This document shows, piece by piece, positions 1 through 8,752 of a stretch of DNA of 64,000 nt; within the stretch, counting starts at the first letter, position 1, and each line of letters begins with the position of its first letter. Position numbers and translations under genes: made by a program. This DNA comes from Candidatus Megaera endosymbiont of Mesostigma viride (GTDB lineage Bacteria > Pseudomonadota > Alphaproteobacteria > Rickettsiales > Rickettsiaceae). The DNA is taken from NCBI GenBank assembly GCA_020410825.1, contig CP084576.1:558001-622000 (forward strand). The letters are read 5' to 3'. The notes under the pieces were generated by a model. That model did not search any database. It had not been told where the DNA came from and saw only the letters and a list, made by a program, of their open reading frames with translations.

Positions 1-61
1 AAGCTCAATTTATTAATATTAAAAAATTATTGTTTTTTAATCAGAATTATACGTAATAAAT

Positions 62-592
62 AAAATCAATCCTCGCCGCAAGCAGCGGGGTATTTTAGAG
101 TTTTAGAAAAAAGCTAACTGATAATTATCATGCAGTTTCTTATATTCCTTACTTTGATTTTTTACGTATTTTCCTATCATATTCTTATTCCCGTGCTTAC
201 TTACCGTACTTGTGAAATATCCATCAGTCCGAAATTCTTCTCCCAATAATTGTTTCTTAATTTGTGGATATAACCTAAATATTTGACGAGCCATAACACT
301 TTTAATTATCATTACTATTTTTGTTACGCTATAGGTCGGTACAGATTGTACTAAAAAATTTACATGATCCTCATCAGTTCCTATTTCTAAAAATTTTATT
401 TGATATCTCTTTTCTATCTCTAAACATACTTTCCGTAGCACTTGGTCAACTGATAAGTCAAACACCGCTCGGCGATACTTTGCTAGAAATACCAGGTGAT
501 ACAATAAAACAGTAACGTTATGACTCTTGTGTATATATTTGCTCATCTCTTCATTTTATGCCGCAAACGGCAGGGAATATACCAAAAAGAGA
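62..592 (-). mobile_element. IS200-type insertion element, apparently complete
   Basis: A single Y1 transposase gene lies between two subterminal imperfect palindromes, the layout of IS200/IS605 elements that move as single-stranded DNA. The hairpin next to the transposase start is at 559-572 (TGCCG, loop CAAA, CGGCA). The hairpin beyond its stop is at about 74-90 (CCGC, loop AAGCA, GCGG). There are no terminal inverted repeats and no obvious target duplication, as expected for this family. The outer boundaries are estimated from hairpin positions and could be off by 10-20 bases. Confidence 0.75.
103..546 (-). CDS. tnpA: IS200/IS605 family transposase TnpA (Y1 HUH-type)
   Basis: A 147-residue protein of the normal length for the REP-associated/IS200 Y1 transposases, which cut and join single-stranded hairpin DNA through a tyrosine. 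The tyrosine motif is present: Y127 followed by Q131 in YVKNQ. The metal-binding HUH motif appears as H61-V62-N63 (in DEDHVNFL), so the second histidine is an asparagine; the codon is AAT where the family has CAT or CAC. The C-terminus (KLHDNYQLAFF) is typical and full length. The gene is the only one in its element, with no tnpB partner. Whether the N63 variant is active is uncertain. Confidence 0.9.
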   Translation of the reverse strand: MSKYIHKSHNVTVLLYHLVFLAKYRRAVFDLSVDQVLRKVCLEIEKRYQIKFLEIGTDEDHVNFLVQSVPTYSVTKIVMIIKSVMARQIFRLYPQIKKQLLGEEFRTDGYFTSTVSKHGNKNMIGKYVKNQSKEYKKLHDNYQLAFF

Positions 593-865
593 TTAAATAT
601 AATTTTAGAATATAAAATTATATCATTAATTACACTTAAAAAGCTATTACTTTTTATTACCTTATTTAACCTATCCAGTAGAATTGGTATGTTCAGTGTT
701 TCTTCAAGTAATCAAAAACTGATTTAACAAAATAATTTTTATAATCCTGGCATTACCATTTTTTCAGTGTAACAAGTGTAACTTTGTAACAAGAGTCTTG
801 TATACCTTATTTTACAAGGCTTACAGACGTTATAACTTTTGGTTATACAATCTTTAGCAAAAAAT

Positions 866-895
866 TTGAGTCAATCATAAACTTAGTGATATACT
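866..895 (+). promoter_or_regulatory. Possible sigma-70 promoter for the MFS gene
   Basis: TTGAGT (866-871) and TATACT (890-895) are separated by 18 bases, close to the TTGACA/TATAAT consensus. It lies about 270 bases upstream of the transporter start, which would give a long leader. In such AT-rich DNA chance matches are common. Confidence 0.3.
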
Positions 896-994
896 ATTGA
901 TAAGCTTTTACCTTTTTTTGTTATATTTTATTATATAGGTTGATTAGCGTTGAGCTTACAAAAGTAAAATTTAGTTTATAGGCTTAGTATTTTT

Positions 995-1016
995 TATCAT
1001 TTACTAGTAAATGATA
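995..1016. promoter_or_regulatory. Perfect 22-base palindrome, possible operator
   Basis: The two 11-base halves TATCATTTACT and AGTAAATGATA are exact reverse complements with no spacer. It sits between a candidate promoter and the transporter start, where a dimeric repressor operator could be. No T tract follows directly, so it does not look like a terminator. Confidence 0.35.
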
Positions 1017-1166
1017 GATAAATTAGGCGAGATTTAATAAATAACTGCGTTATTTCGGTAATAAGTGTCTAAATGATATAAAAATTAACCTGCTAATTCT
1101 ATAATTAATAGTTGCTAAGAATATCAGAATAATTAATATTAGTTTAGTAAATAAAGATGATCTCCC

Positions 1167-2480
1167 GTGAAAATATCAGAACAAAGAAGCTTGGCAAGAG
1201 AACAAAAAGAAGCTGTAGGTTTATTATCTATAGGCACGTTCCTTGAATACTTTGATTTGATGCTATACGTTCATATGGCGGTACTGCTTAATGAGCTGTT
1301 TTTCCCCAAAACTGATTCTTTTTCTAGTTCTATTATTGCGGCCTTTACTTTTTGTGTAACTTTTATTACAAGGCCACTCGGTGCATTATTGTTTGGCTGG
1401 ATAGGAGACAATATTGGGCGTAAGTCTACTGTTATCATAACTACTTTTATGATGGCATTTACTTGTTTTATAATGGCTAATCTTCCGACTTATGCTCAGT
1501 GGGGGTATTTTGCCTCCATATTTATGATTATATGCCGTATCCTGCAAGGTATGTCATCTTTAGGAGAAACAGTAGGAGCAGAACTTTACTTGACGGAAAC
1601 TATCAAACCTCCCTTGCAATATCCTATAGTATCATTTATTACAGTTTGTTGTAGTTTAGGAGGTATGGTGGCTCTTATCGTTGCTCATATTTCCAGTTCC
1701 TATGCTATGAATTGGCGTGTAGCATTTTGGTTTGGCGCAGGGATTGCTCTTATCGGTGGTATCTCTCGCACAGCACTTAAGGAAACTCCAGAATTTGTTG
1801 ATGCAAAACGCAAATTACAGAGATTTTATAAACAGTATAAAAATGAGCAAGTTAATCTTGATATATCTAAGAATAGCAATCTGATCGTTCATGAGAAAGT
1901 TGATTATAAAACCTGCTTGGCGCTATTTCTTATGGATTGTATTTGGCCTTTTTGCTTTTACTTTAGTTATATTTATTGCGGTTCTATCTTAAGTGACGTT
2001 TTTCATTATACCCCAGAACAAATCATTTATCAGAATTTTACTGTTTCTATAGTACAATTAGCAGGCATATTATGTTTAACATATTTAAGCTACATTATAC
2101 ACCCTTTAAAAATTCTTAGGGTTACAATGGTTATACTTTTTATTTTCTTATGTTTTGTTCCATACTTACTTAACCATCTTGAATCTGCATTTGATTTGTT
2201 TATAATTCAGTCGTTTATTATGTTTTTTATTCTAAGTCCTGTACCTGCTATGCCAATTATTTACCGGCATTTTCCAGTATTTAAGAGATTTACCTATGTA
2301 AGCTTTATATTTGCTCTCTCAAGAGCCGTCATATATTTGGTAACCTCATTTGGGTTAATATTTTTGAATGCACTATTTGGTTACTATGGAATGCTAATTG
2401 TGGTAATTCCTGGTATTATAGGATTTGGATTTGGATTACTACATTTTACAAGATTAGATCAAAGAGCTGTTGAGGTTTAA
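1167..2480 (+). CDS. MFS transporter, metabolite:H+ symporter (ProP-like) family
   Basis: A 437-residue, very hydrophobic inner-membrane protein with about 12 predicted membrane segments. The N-terminal GTFLEYFDLMLY (residues 23-34) and the loop 2-3 signature GDNIGRK (about 80-86) are typical of MHS-type major facilitator proteins, the ProP-like group that is expanded in Rickettsiales for uptake of host solutes. The substrate cannot be read from the sequence. The chosen start is GTG at 1167; no ATG in frame fits as well. It points away from the IS element and towards the convergent carboxypeptidase gene, 14 bases away, so the two share a terminator region. Confidence 0.85.
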   Translation: MKISEQRSLAREQKEAVGLLSIGTFLEYFDLMLYVHMAVLLNELFFPKTDSFSSSIIAAFTFCVTFITRPLGALLFGWIGDNIGRKSTVIITTFMMAFTCFIMANLPTYAQWGYFASIFMIICRILQGMSSLGETVGAELYLTETIKPPLQYPIVSFITVCCSLGGMVALIVAHISSSYAMNWRVAFWFGAGIALIGGISRTALKETPEFVDAKRKLQRFYKQYKNEQVNLDISKNSNLIVHEKVDYKTCLALFLMDCIWPFCFYFSYIYCGSILSDVFHYTPEQIIYQNFTVSIVQLAGILCLTYLSYIIHPLKILRVTMVILFIFLCFVPYLLNHLESAFDLFIIQSFIMFFILSPVPAMPIIYRHFPVFKRFTYVSFIFALSRAVIYLVTSFGLIFLNALFGYYGMLIVVIPGIIGFGFGLLHFTRLDQRAVEV

Positions 2481-2494
2481 AATATTGCTATTTC

Positions 2495-3976
2495 CTAAGG
2501 AGATAGATATTTTTGTTCTAAATATGTTAAAAATATAGTTGGGTTAATTTGTTCTTCTCCCGTTGCATCTTGAATTAAAGTATTAGTAGATTTTAATGAA
2601 CCCAAGTTTCTTATATTTTTATTCAAAAATTTATTTATATTTTCAAATTCTCCATTAGCAATTTTTTGTCTTGTATTATGATTGATTGTTCGCATTAACA
2701 TTGCAGCAATAATAGCCCCTTTAGCATAAGAGGGAAAATAACCAAAATCTCCTAGTGACCAATGTATATCTTGTAAACATCCAAGTTTATTGGAAGTACA
2801 ACTAATACCTAAATATTCAGATATTTTCTGATTCCAATAAACAGGTAACTCATCCAAACTTAAGTGACCATAAATCAGCGCTTCTTCAATTTCATACCTT
2901 AATATTACATGCATACAATAAGTCACTTCATCAGAATTAATTCTAATCAAATTTGGCTTGACCCTTGTAACTAATTTATACAAATTATCACTTGAATATT
3001 CAGATCCTATATATTTAAAATCATCTCTAAGAACCCTGGCTAAGTATTGCATAAATTCTTTTGACTTACCAACCTGCATTTCCATAAATAAAGATTGGCT
3101 TTCATGTAATGACATGCTGCTTGCCATACCCACAAACTGATTTCTATAACTTGCTGGTAAATTTTGTTCATATAGGCCATGACCAGCTTCATGCATACTA
3201 GACAGAATTCCAGATAAAAAATTATTCTTATCATATCTACTTGTTAACCTAATATCATCAGGGTTACCACGACAATAAGGATGCTCTGATTCATCTAATC
3301 TACCCTTAGTAAAATCAAAACCCATCATTTTTATTATTTTTTCTGCAACTAATTTTTGTTGCGCTGTATTCATTTCTGTAAGTGGAATTATAGATTCATA
3401 TTTTTGTTTACGTTGTATTTCTTTGATTAAATTAGGTAAATTCTTCTTTAGAGTAGAAAAAATTACTTTTATTTCTTCAGATTTACTATCTGGGTCGTAT
3501 TCATCAATTAGAGCATCATAAAGTGAGCAATTAAATTTTTGAGACTTACTCTTAGCAATAGCCTGCGTACAGTTTAATACTTCCTGTAGATAAGGTTTAA
3601 GTGCTTCATAATTATCCTCGGCTTTTGCTTTTCTCCAAACTAATTCACATTGAGTAGTGGCAGAAATAAATTTCGCGTATAATTCATCATCTATACATAG
3701 GGACTTTGCTATTTTTTTATCTATTTGTTTTAAATTTGCTAATTGCCATTCATTTAACTTATGGGATTCAGTTTGTGCTTGTGTCAGCAAATTAATAGTT
3801 TGGTCAGATTTTAATTTTTGCTGAATAATGGAATTGAGTGTAATAATATCTTGTGTTTTACTAACAGCTGATCCTTGAGGCATATTAACACTAATATCCC
3901 AGTATTGGAATTTTATGACATTATTAATACGATTAACTTGTTCTATTATTTTTTCTAACTGCGTATAATATTGCAT
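2495..3976 (-). CDS. Carboxypeptidase M32 (Taq type)
   Basis: A 493-residue cytoplasmic zinc carboxypeptidase that trims C-terminal residues from peptides. All M32 family motifs are visible: HP at 232-233 (family HPF motif), DIRLT at 241-245 (DXRXT), the zinc motif HEAGH at 262-266 and HESQ at 291-294 supplying the third ligand region, followed by the C-terminal DEVTYCMH and RYE segments. Length matches the family (about 490-510). The enzyme is common in Rickettsiaceae, where peptide recycling feeds amino acid supply. It ends tail to tail with the MFS gene and is followed upstream by the SpoT-like gene on the same strand. Confidence 0.95.
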   Translation of the reverse strand: MQYYTQLEKIIEQVNRINNVIKFQYWDISVNMPQGSAVSKTQDIITLNSIIQQKLKSDQTINLLTQAQTESHKLNEWQLANLKQIDKKIAKSLCIDDELYAKFISATTQCELVWRKAKAEDNYEALKPYLQEVLNCTQAIAKSKSQKFNCSLYDALIDEYDPDSKSEEIKVIFSTLKKNLPNLIKEIQRKQKYESIIPLTEMNTAQQKLVAEKIIKMMGFDFTKGRLDESEHPYCRGNPDDIRLTSRYDKNNFLSGILSSMHEAGHGLYEQNLPASYRNQFVGMASSMSLHESQSLFMEMQVGKSKEFMQYLARVLRDDFKYIGSEYSSDNLYKLVTRVKPNLIRINSDEVTYCMHVILRYEIEEALIYGHLSLDELPVYWNQKISEYLGISCTSNKLGCLQDIHWSLGDFGYFPSYAKGAIIAAMLMRTINHNTRQKIANGEFENINKFLNKNIRNLGSLKSTNTLIQDATGEEQINPTIFLTYLEQKYLSP

Positions 3977-4056
3977 AAAGATATATAACGTTATAAGTTA
4001 TCTAAGAATTGAGTTATAAAACCACAACGATGATAAAAATAGAATTCTAGCAAGTC

Positions 4057-4719
4057 TTATAGATCTGGTAAATAATAATCATTTGAAACGAGGCTTTTTC
4101 TTATATTAAGTTTATCTTTAGAATTTATGTGTTGATAACATAGAGCATTAATAGAGTGATCTAATTCACCTATTCCATAGTTTTGTTTTTCAAAAAAAAT
4201 AGCTAGACTGAGAAAGTACTTTAATGTTTCTACCACGTTTTTTGTTACTTTTTCAGGAGACTTAACCCCAACAGTTTGCATATTATGAAATCTATCAAAT
4301 AGCTTTATTAGTAAAACCTCGTTATCTTTTTTACAATAAGCATTATTAATTATTTCCTCTATAGTTAACTTTGTTCCATCCGGTCTATCACGAGTAAGTC
4401 TATCAACCATTTCAGCTATTCTCTGTCCAAAAGCGTCCTGTAGCATCTCTACAGTAACTTCTGTATCTTCAACAATATCATGCAATATACTAGCTGCTAT
4501 TACATCAGTTTTTAGCTTATATTCAGATATAATATAAGCTACTTCTAGTGGGTGGGAATAATAAGGCTCACCTGATTTCCTTTTCTGGTCACCATGATAT
4601 TTCTTAGCCCAGTGTATAGCCTTATTAATCAAATTAAAATCCAATAAGTGTTTAGTATCTAATGATTTTAACTTGTCTATTAATCTGATTGAGTAACTAC
4701 AAGGTGGTGAATAGACCAT
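4057..4719 (-). CDS. SpoT-like (p)ppGpp hydrolase, HD domain only
   Basis: A 220-residue protein containing only the HD-type hydrolase part of RelA/SpoT enzymes, which degrade the alarmone (p)ppGpp. Metal and catalytic residues are visible: H56 in SHPLEVA, H80-D81 in the HD pair, E84-D85, and D142 in LFDRFHNM. The synthetase, TGS and ACT domains of a full SpoT (about 700 residues) are missing. Short, split spoT-like genes are typical of Rickettsiales and are also carried by their amplified mobile elements. It could lower alarmone levels without being able to make them; this is inference. Confidence 0.85.
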   Translation of the reverse strand: MVYSPPCSYSIRLIDKLKSLDTKHLLDFNLINKAIHWAKKYHGDQKRKSGEPYYSHPLEVAYIISEYKLKTDVIAASILHDIVEDTEVTVEMLQDAFGQRIAEMVDRLTRDRPDGTKLTIEEIINNAYCKKDNEVLLIKLFDRFHNMQTVGVKSPEKVTKNVVETLKYFLSLAIFFEKQNYGIGELDHSINALCYQHINSKDKLNIRKSLVSNDYYLPDL

Positions 4720-4839
4720 ATCTTGCTAATAAGCATAATAGAATAAACATTCTAAAATGTTACTACTAATGCAATTACAAGTAAACAATTATAAACAAAT
4801 CCCTAATAATTTTACCAAACGGATTGTATATATATTAAC

Positions 4840-5706
4840 TTAACTATTATTTTGTCCTACGTTATGCTCTTTCCTCAAATCCTTCAACCTAATAAGCATT
4901 GCTAAGGTTTTCTCAAACTTCTTATCTAAATGACTCTCATACCTCATATATTTATTCAGCTCCTTATCATGAAAAAAGGTTTTACCTAATGCCTGATGTT
5001 TTACTTTACTTCTATTTTCAAGTTCATAAATACTTTTTTCATAGCATTTTTTTAAATCTTCTATATAAAGCAGTAAATCTTCTGTTGAAGCTGTATAGTA
5101 CTCATAGACAAAGCGCTCTTCATCTTCTTCATTTTGATTATCATCATTTTCACCAAGCCAATTATTTATCCACTCATTCTGGTCTTCTTCATCTAAAACC
5201 ACTACGGCATCATCATAAGAATTATATTCTGCAATAATCTGTTCTGATAATAAGCAACACTTTAATTTATTATTTATTTTGACTAATTCGTTTATTGTTT
5301 CTTCTTGGCTAGATAATACCGCTTGCTTGACATTAAAATTCTCTACTTTACTCGATCTTTCAAGTAAAGCATCTTTAACGCAATCCTTGCCAGAAAAAAA
5401 CTCTATGCCAATATTCTCGCTCAATGCTGATTGTAAACTACTCATCTCTGCGTACCTAAGACGCATCTTACGCCAGATAATACCAGATAGCTCCTCAACT
5501 AGATGTCCTTCGGTTACATTTATTGGTTTATACTCGTCAATTAAAGAACTAAGCAGAGTATCATAATCGTCTCTATTTTCCCAGTACATTACTGTGTATT
5601 TTGAAAGCACCCCATGTTTTAAGGCATTATATTTTGAAGCGTCATAACCAACTACTGTGGGTACAGATTTGTTACCTTCAGTAGTATTCGTAGTTTTTAC
5701 TAACAT
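4840..5706 (-). CDS. Unrecognised island-type protein with NALKHG motif
   Basis: About 288 residues from the ATG at 5706; a GTG at 5745 would add 13 residues but gives a poor N-terminus. The segment around SKYNALKHGVLSKY followed by a predicted helical region with a WRKMRLRYAE motif resembles a widespread family of uncharacterised proteins found near phage and island genes. The middle is acidic (runs of D, E and N around residues 165-195) and the C-terminus is charged and helical. It is the leftmost gene of the presumed integrative element and is on the same strand as its replication genes. No enzymatic motif was recognised, and no function is proposed. Confidence 0.6.
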   Translation of the reverse strand: MLVKTTNTTEGNKSVPTVVGYDASKYNALKHGVLSKYTVMYWENRDDYDTLLSSLIDEYKPINVTEGHLVEELSGIIWRKMRLRYAEMSSLQSALSENIGIEFFSGKDCVKDALLERSSKVENFNVKQAVLSSQEETINELVKINNKLKCCLLSEQIIAEYNSYDDAVVVLDEEDQNEWINNWLGENDDNQNEEDEERFVYEYYTASTEDLLLYIEDLKKCYEKSIYELENRSKVKHQALGKTFFHDKELNKYMRYESHLDKKFEKTLAMLIRLKDLRKEHNVGQNNS

Positions 5707-5802
5707 TAATTCTAATCTTATATAATTTATTAAATAATTACCCACTATTTGCAGCTAAAATTTTACAATAAAAGCTTATGATTTGTCTATAATCTTAATT
5801 TC

Positions 5803-5970
5803 TTAACAAAAAATATTATTCAACAAATTTTTTTCACTATCGTTTAACCTATTATGATATTTTGCAAAACCTACTACGTGCTCACCTAAAGCATCTAAAG
5901 CACCTAAAGTTTCGCTTACTATAACTCTTGATCGCTCAAATTTCTCAAAGACAAATTTAGTATACGTGGA
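5803..5970 (-). pseudogene. Possible remnant of a coding frame without a start
   Basis: Between the DUF3987 gene and the NALKHG gene a minus-strand frame stays open for 55 codons and ends with TAA at 5803. It encodes a coding-like stretch (for example ETLGALDALGEHVVGF) but has no ATG, GTG or TTG start in a useful position. It may be the separated C-terminus of a decayed island gene. The frame begins just after the stop of the DUF3987 gene. Confidence 0.3.
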
Positions 5971-5978
5971 TTACCCCG

Positions 5979-7481
5979 CTATAACTTTATGATTTTCCAT
6001 GTATCCCGTCTATTTTGACCTTTAACCTTTATTGTGGTATCGTTTTTGCACAACCATCCATGATTTTCTAAGATCTTGACAATCTCCAATGCACTGGCCT
6101 TATTTCTTATTGCATTGATACTAACTTGGTATATATCAGGCAATGAGATGTTTTCTTCTTGCCAGTGTTCATTTATCCAAGTAAGTAACTTCTCAGCAAG
6201 TATTAGCTTTGGATCTGTCATCCCTTCATTGCGTAATCGCAATAGCTCAGTTACATAAAAATCAGTAAGTTTTATGGATTGTTTCAAAGGTTCAATTGTC
6301 AAAATCTCTGCCGTGATATCATTAAACAAAGCCATTGTTGCTCCTATTCTTAGCGCATGCTCTGGGAGCTTATTGGCAAAGCCTTTAATTGGCTCAAGTT
6401 CACCATTATTAGACATTTTGCCTTCTATATGATCAGCATATTCTTTATACAGATCAGTTGCCTCTTGGGTTAATTGTATCAACCTTGGTTTTAGTTGATT
6501 GGCACAATTAGGGGCTAAAGGCAATTTTAAATCAAGAATAGTAGAAAGTTTTTTATTAAAATGCTCTAAAGCCTTTAAACTCTGAGGCCTTACTTCATGT
6601 TGTATCCTCATACCTATTCTACTTGCTGGTGCAACAACAAGTATTCTAGATAACATCCCCTGATCTCTGAGTACCTGATCCGAGAGAAATGAAGTTGCAA
6701 TATCTGGTTGTACCATTAAGTGCATTGATAACCTTCTACCATTTAGTATCGAGGTTTCCTCTCCAGCTCTAATTCTCTTGATAGGTTCTCCATCCCATAT
6801 GCTACAAATACTTGCAGCTGTTCGTACTTTATTTTCTGCTTTCATCCCATGACCAGCAATAAACTGGCCACCTTCGCTTGAGAATATACCAAGGCTTGGA
6901 TAACCATCTTTCATAAGTTTGCATAAACCTTCAAACGTAGGTTCTGGACATGTAAGCAATGGTATTAATGGTTTTATTGGTTTTTGTCCTAAACTATCTA
7001 ATGCAGCTTTTCTATTATCAGAAGTTAAATTTGATTTTTTTAAAATAGATTGTTTCTGAGCTTCATAAACTTCATTAGTATTTTGCCATTGCTCAATATC
7101 TATACTATACTGAGCGTTGAGCTTCTTTTCGTAAGCTTTAACTGCAAATAAAGCCTCGTTATCACAACTACTTTTCCTTTCTCCGCTTTCAGCGATAGTC
7201 AAAAAAAAGCAAGATATAGGGCGACTCTGTCCCATGGGTAACATTATATCTGCATGACCTTGCACAGCAAGGTTAACAGCTGCTAATACTGATTGTGCGC
7301 ATAGTGCGATGGGAGCTTGTATCTTGTCATGTAATGCAAGCACTGCATCTTTTAATATAGGAGGTAATGAATCTATAGGAAACTCAGATGCTGGCTGCAA
7401 TGGCTTCCTAAGAGGCTCTGGTAATTCCTTGTCAATTTCAATTGCATTGGCTATAATATCTTTAACTTGTTCTATGGTCAT
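5979..7481 (-). CDS. DUF3987 (YfjI-like) ATPase, island replication protein
   Basis: A 500-residue protein of the DUF3987 family, found in P4-like satellites and genomic islands next to primase-type proteins and thought to act as a helicase-like ATPase. The N-terminal region carries a P-loop-like SGERKSS (residues 99-105) after a hydrophobic strand, deviating from the usual GxxxxGKS; a helicase-type core follows and a winged-helix-like C-terminus is plausible. It is directly downstream of the Toprim gene with no gap, so the pair is translated from one transcript. Together they resemble the split primase-helicase of integrative elements. Biochemical role is inferred from family and context. 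Confidence 0.8.
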   Translation of the reverse strand: MTIEQVKDIIANAIEIDKELPEPLRKPLQPASEFPIDSLPPILKDAVLALHDKIQAPIALCAQSVLAAVNLAVQGHADIMLPMGQSRPISCFFLTIAESGERKSSCDNEALFAVKAYEKKLNAQYSIDIEQWQNTNEVYEAQKQSILKKSNLTSDNRKAALDSLGQKPIKPLIPLLTCPEPTFEGLCKLMKDGYPSLGIFSSEGGQFIAGHGMKAENKVRTAASICSIWDGEPIKRIRAGEETSILNGRRLSMHLMVQPDIATSFLSDQVLRDQGMLSRILVVAPASRIGMRIQHEVRPQSLKALEHFNKKLSTILDLKLPLAPNCANQLKPRLIQLTQEATDLYKEYADHIEGKMSNNGELEPIKGFANKLPEHALRIGATMALFNDITAEILTIEPLKQSIKLTDFYVTELLRLRNEGMTDPKLILAEKLLTWINEHWQEENISLPDIYQVSINAIRNKASALEIVKILENHGWLCKNDTTIKVKGQNRRDTWKIIKL

Positions 7482-8432
7482 TTAATTTCCCTCTTTTAGC
7501 AAGTTGTTAAAATCTGTACCTTGTGAAGGCATTGCGATACTCACTTTGTAACCTTCTTCTAATAGTTTGGTGGCAAGTTTATTTGCTGATGTAATTCCAG
7601 TTGCATCAGCATCTGCCGCAATAATAATTTTTTGGGCAGTATCTATAGGCGGTACTTGTACATTTACCATTCCCCATGAGGAGAAATTTGCCCATGTAGA
7701 AAATCCTGTTGTAGCGTATACACTAAGTGCCGTCCCAATTTCCTGAGCAATCACTAGAGTTGAGGTAGCAGGAGTAATTACTAAAGCTCCAGCTTTTACT
7801 TTTCCAAGGATCATTTTATTAGGAGATATATCAGCTTTACCAATACCATCAGCTTTTAGATAAGTATGATGAAGAGCTATAATGTTGTCAGTTCGATATT
7901 TGGTTACCGCTGATAACATGGTAGGAAAGTATTTACCACTAGTTTTATGATAAGTGTTGGGATGATAACCTATGGCTTTAGGTATATTCTCGAGCAATAA
8001 TCCACGATGGTGTAAATAAGTTTCTACAATTGAATTTTTTGTGTCTAAAACTTCATTCCATAATTTATTGATATATTCAGATATATTAACTTTAGCTGGT
8101 TTATGTACTTTAGATGGGTTAATAGTCAAATTCCACGTTTTTAAATATGTATTATTTCCTAATAAAGGTTGTGCTTCCTCATACTGACTAGTACCATTTA
8201 AATAAGCAACTAGGCTTATAATATTTTCACCTTTATCGGCTGTAGCATGATCAATCCATTTACCATTAATTAGATTAATCCTGAATGAATCAAGGTTTTT
8301 ATCGTAACGAACTGGATTAAGTGCCATCCATTCATTACCCTCTTTTTTTCCAGATGGTAATGGTTGTTTTACTATTGAATGCTCATGACCACTGGGGGCG
8401 GTTTTTAGGTTTCTAAAATTAATGCTATTCAT
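7482..8432 (-). CDS. Toprim-domain (primase-like) protein of a mobile island
   Basis: A 316-residue protein. Residues 57-77 (GKWIDHATADKGENIISLVA) match the region seen in plasmid and phage primase-like proteins that carry a C-terminal Toprim domain. The Toprim domain occupies about 215-316, with the DxD pair at D274 and D276 and a downstream D307 in GTDFNNLL. Where the first Toprim glutamate is expected (usually EGIxTALS) the sequence reads AQEIGTALS, so the acidic residue is shifted by one (Q230-E231). The gene overlaps the AlpA-like gene by 8 bases and abuts the DUF3987 gene, forming one operon. Role in element replication is inferred. Confidence 0.8.
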   Translation of the reverse strand: MNSINFRNLKTAPSGHEHSIVKQPLPSGKKEGNEWMALNPVRYDKNLDSFRINLINGKWIDHATADKGENIISLVAYLNGTSQYEEAQPLLGNNTYLKTWNLTINPSKVHKPAKVNISEYINKLWNEVLDTKNSIVETYLHHRGLLLENIPKAIGYHPNTYHKTSGKYFPTMLSAVTKYRTDNIIALHHTYLKADGIGKADISPNKMILGKVKAGALVITPATSTLVIAQEIGTALSVYATTGFSTWANFSSWGMVNVQVPPIDTAQKIIIAADADATGITSANKLATKLLEEGYKVSIAMPSQGTDFNNLLKEGN

Positions 8433-8637
8433 AGGTAGTTACTCTTTTTTCAATAAATTGCTCTAAATCACTCATTCGATATTTTACAAGTCTGCCTATC
8501 TTGACGGATGATAAATTATAGCGACCAGTACATTTCCAATGCGCTAAAGTAGTTTCCTTAACCCCAAGCAATTCTGCTGCTTGCTTGCGTGTTAAAAGTT
8601 GATTTAAATTTGAATAGTTATGTGAATGTTTTGCCAT
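8425..8637 (-). CDS. AlpA/excisionase-like helix-turn-helix protein
   Basis: A 70-residue DNA-binding protein with a single winged helix-turn-helix of the MerR-like excisionase type: TRKQAAELLGVKETTLAHWK (about residues 16-35) followed by VKIGRLVKYRMSDLEQFIEKR. Such proteins activate or control excision of P4-like islands, often by acting on the integrase promoter. It is the first gene of the minus-strand replication operon and is divergent from the restriction-modification cluster, so the region 8638-8752 probably holds promoters for both. Confidence 0.85.
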   Translation of the reverse strand: MAKHSHNYSNLNQLLTRKQAAELLGVKETTLAHWKCTGRYNLSSVKIGRLVKYRMSDLEQFIEKRVTTYE

Positions 8638-8752
8638 AGTTGTAACCCAATAAAATTATGCGTAATTTGAGTTATAGACAAAAAGATTGGTAACATGTAG
8701 ATTCCTAGTAGCAGAAATAATATTTCTAGTAAACCTGTTTTTGGGATTTAGA

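Larger units (their letters stand above)
593..1166. other. Gene-free stretch upstream of the MFS gene
   Basis: About 570 bases of AT-rich sequence without a convincing gene; short open frames here lack coding character. It contains a candidate promoter (866-895), a perfect 22-base palindrome (995-1016) and short GTAAC direct repeats near 769-791. It may be regulatory sequence for the transporter or decayed DNA next to the insertion element. Confidence 0.5.

Noticed and set aside
5883..5909. Three tandem 9-base units (CACCTAAAG, CATCTAAAG, CACCTAAAG) as replication iterons
   Set aside because: They lie inside a coding-like minus-strand frame and are explained by its repeated small-residue codons; three short units are too few for iterons.
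8687..8752. Upstream TTG start of the methyltransferase fusion
   Set aside because: It adds a hydrophobic 22-residue segment not seen in the family, while the ATG at 8753 starts at the usual N-terminus.
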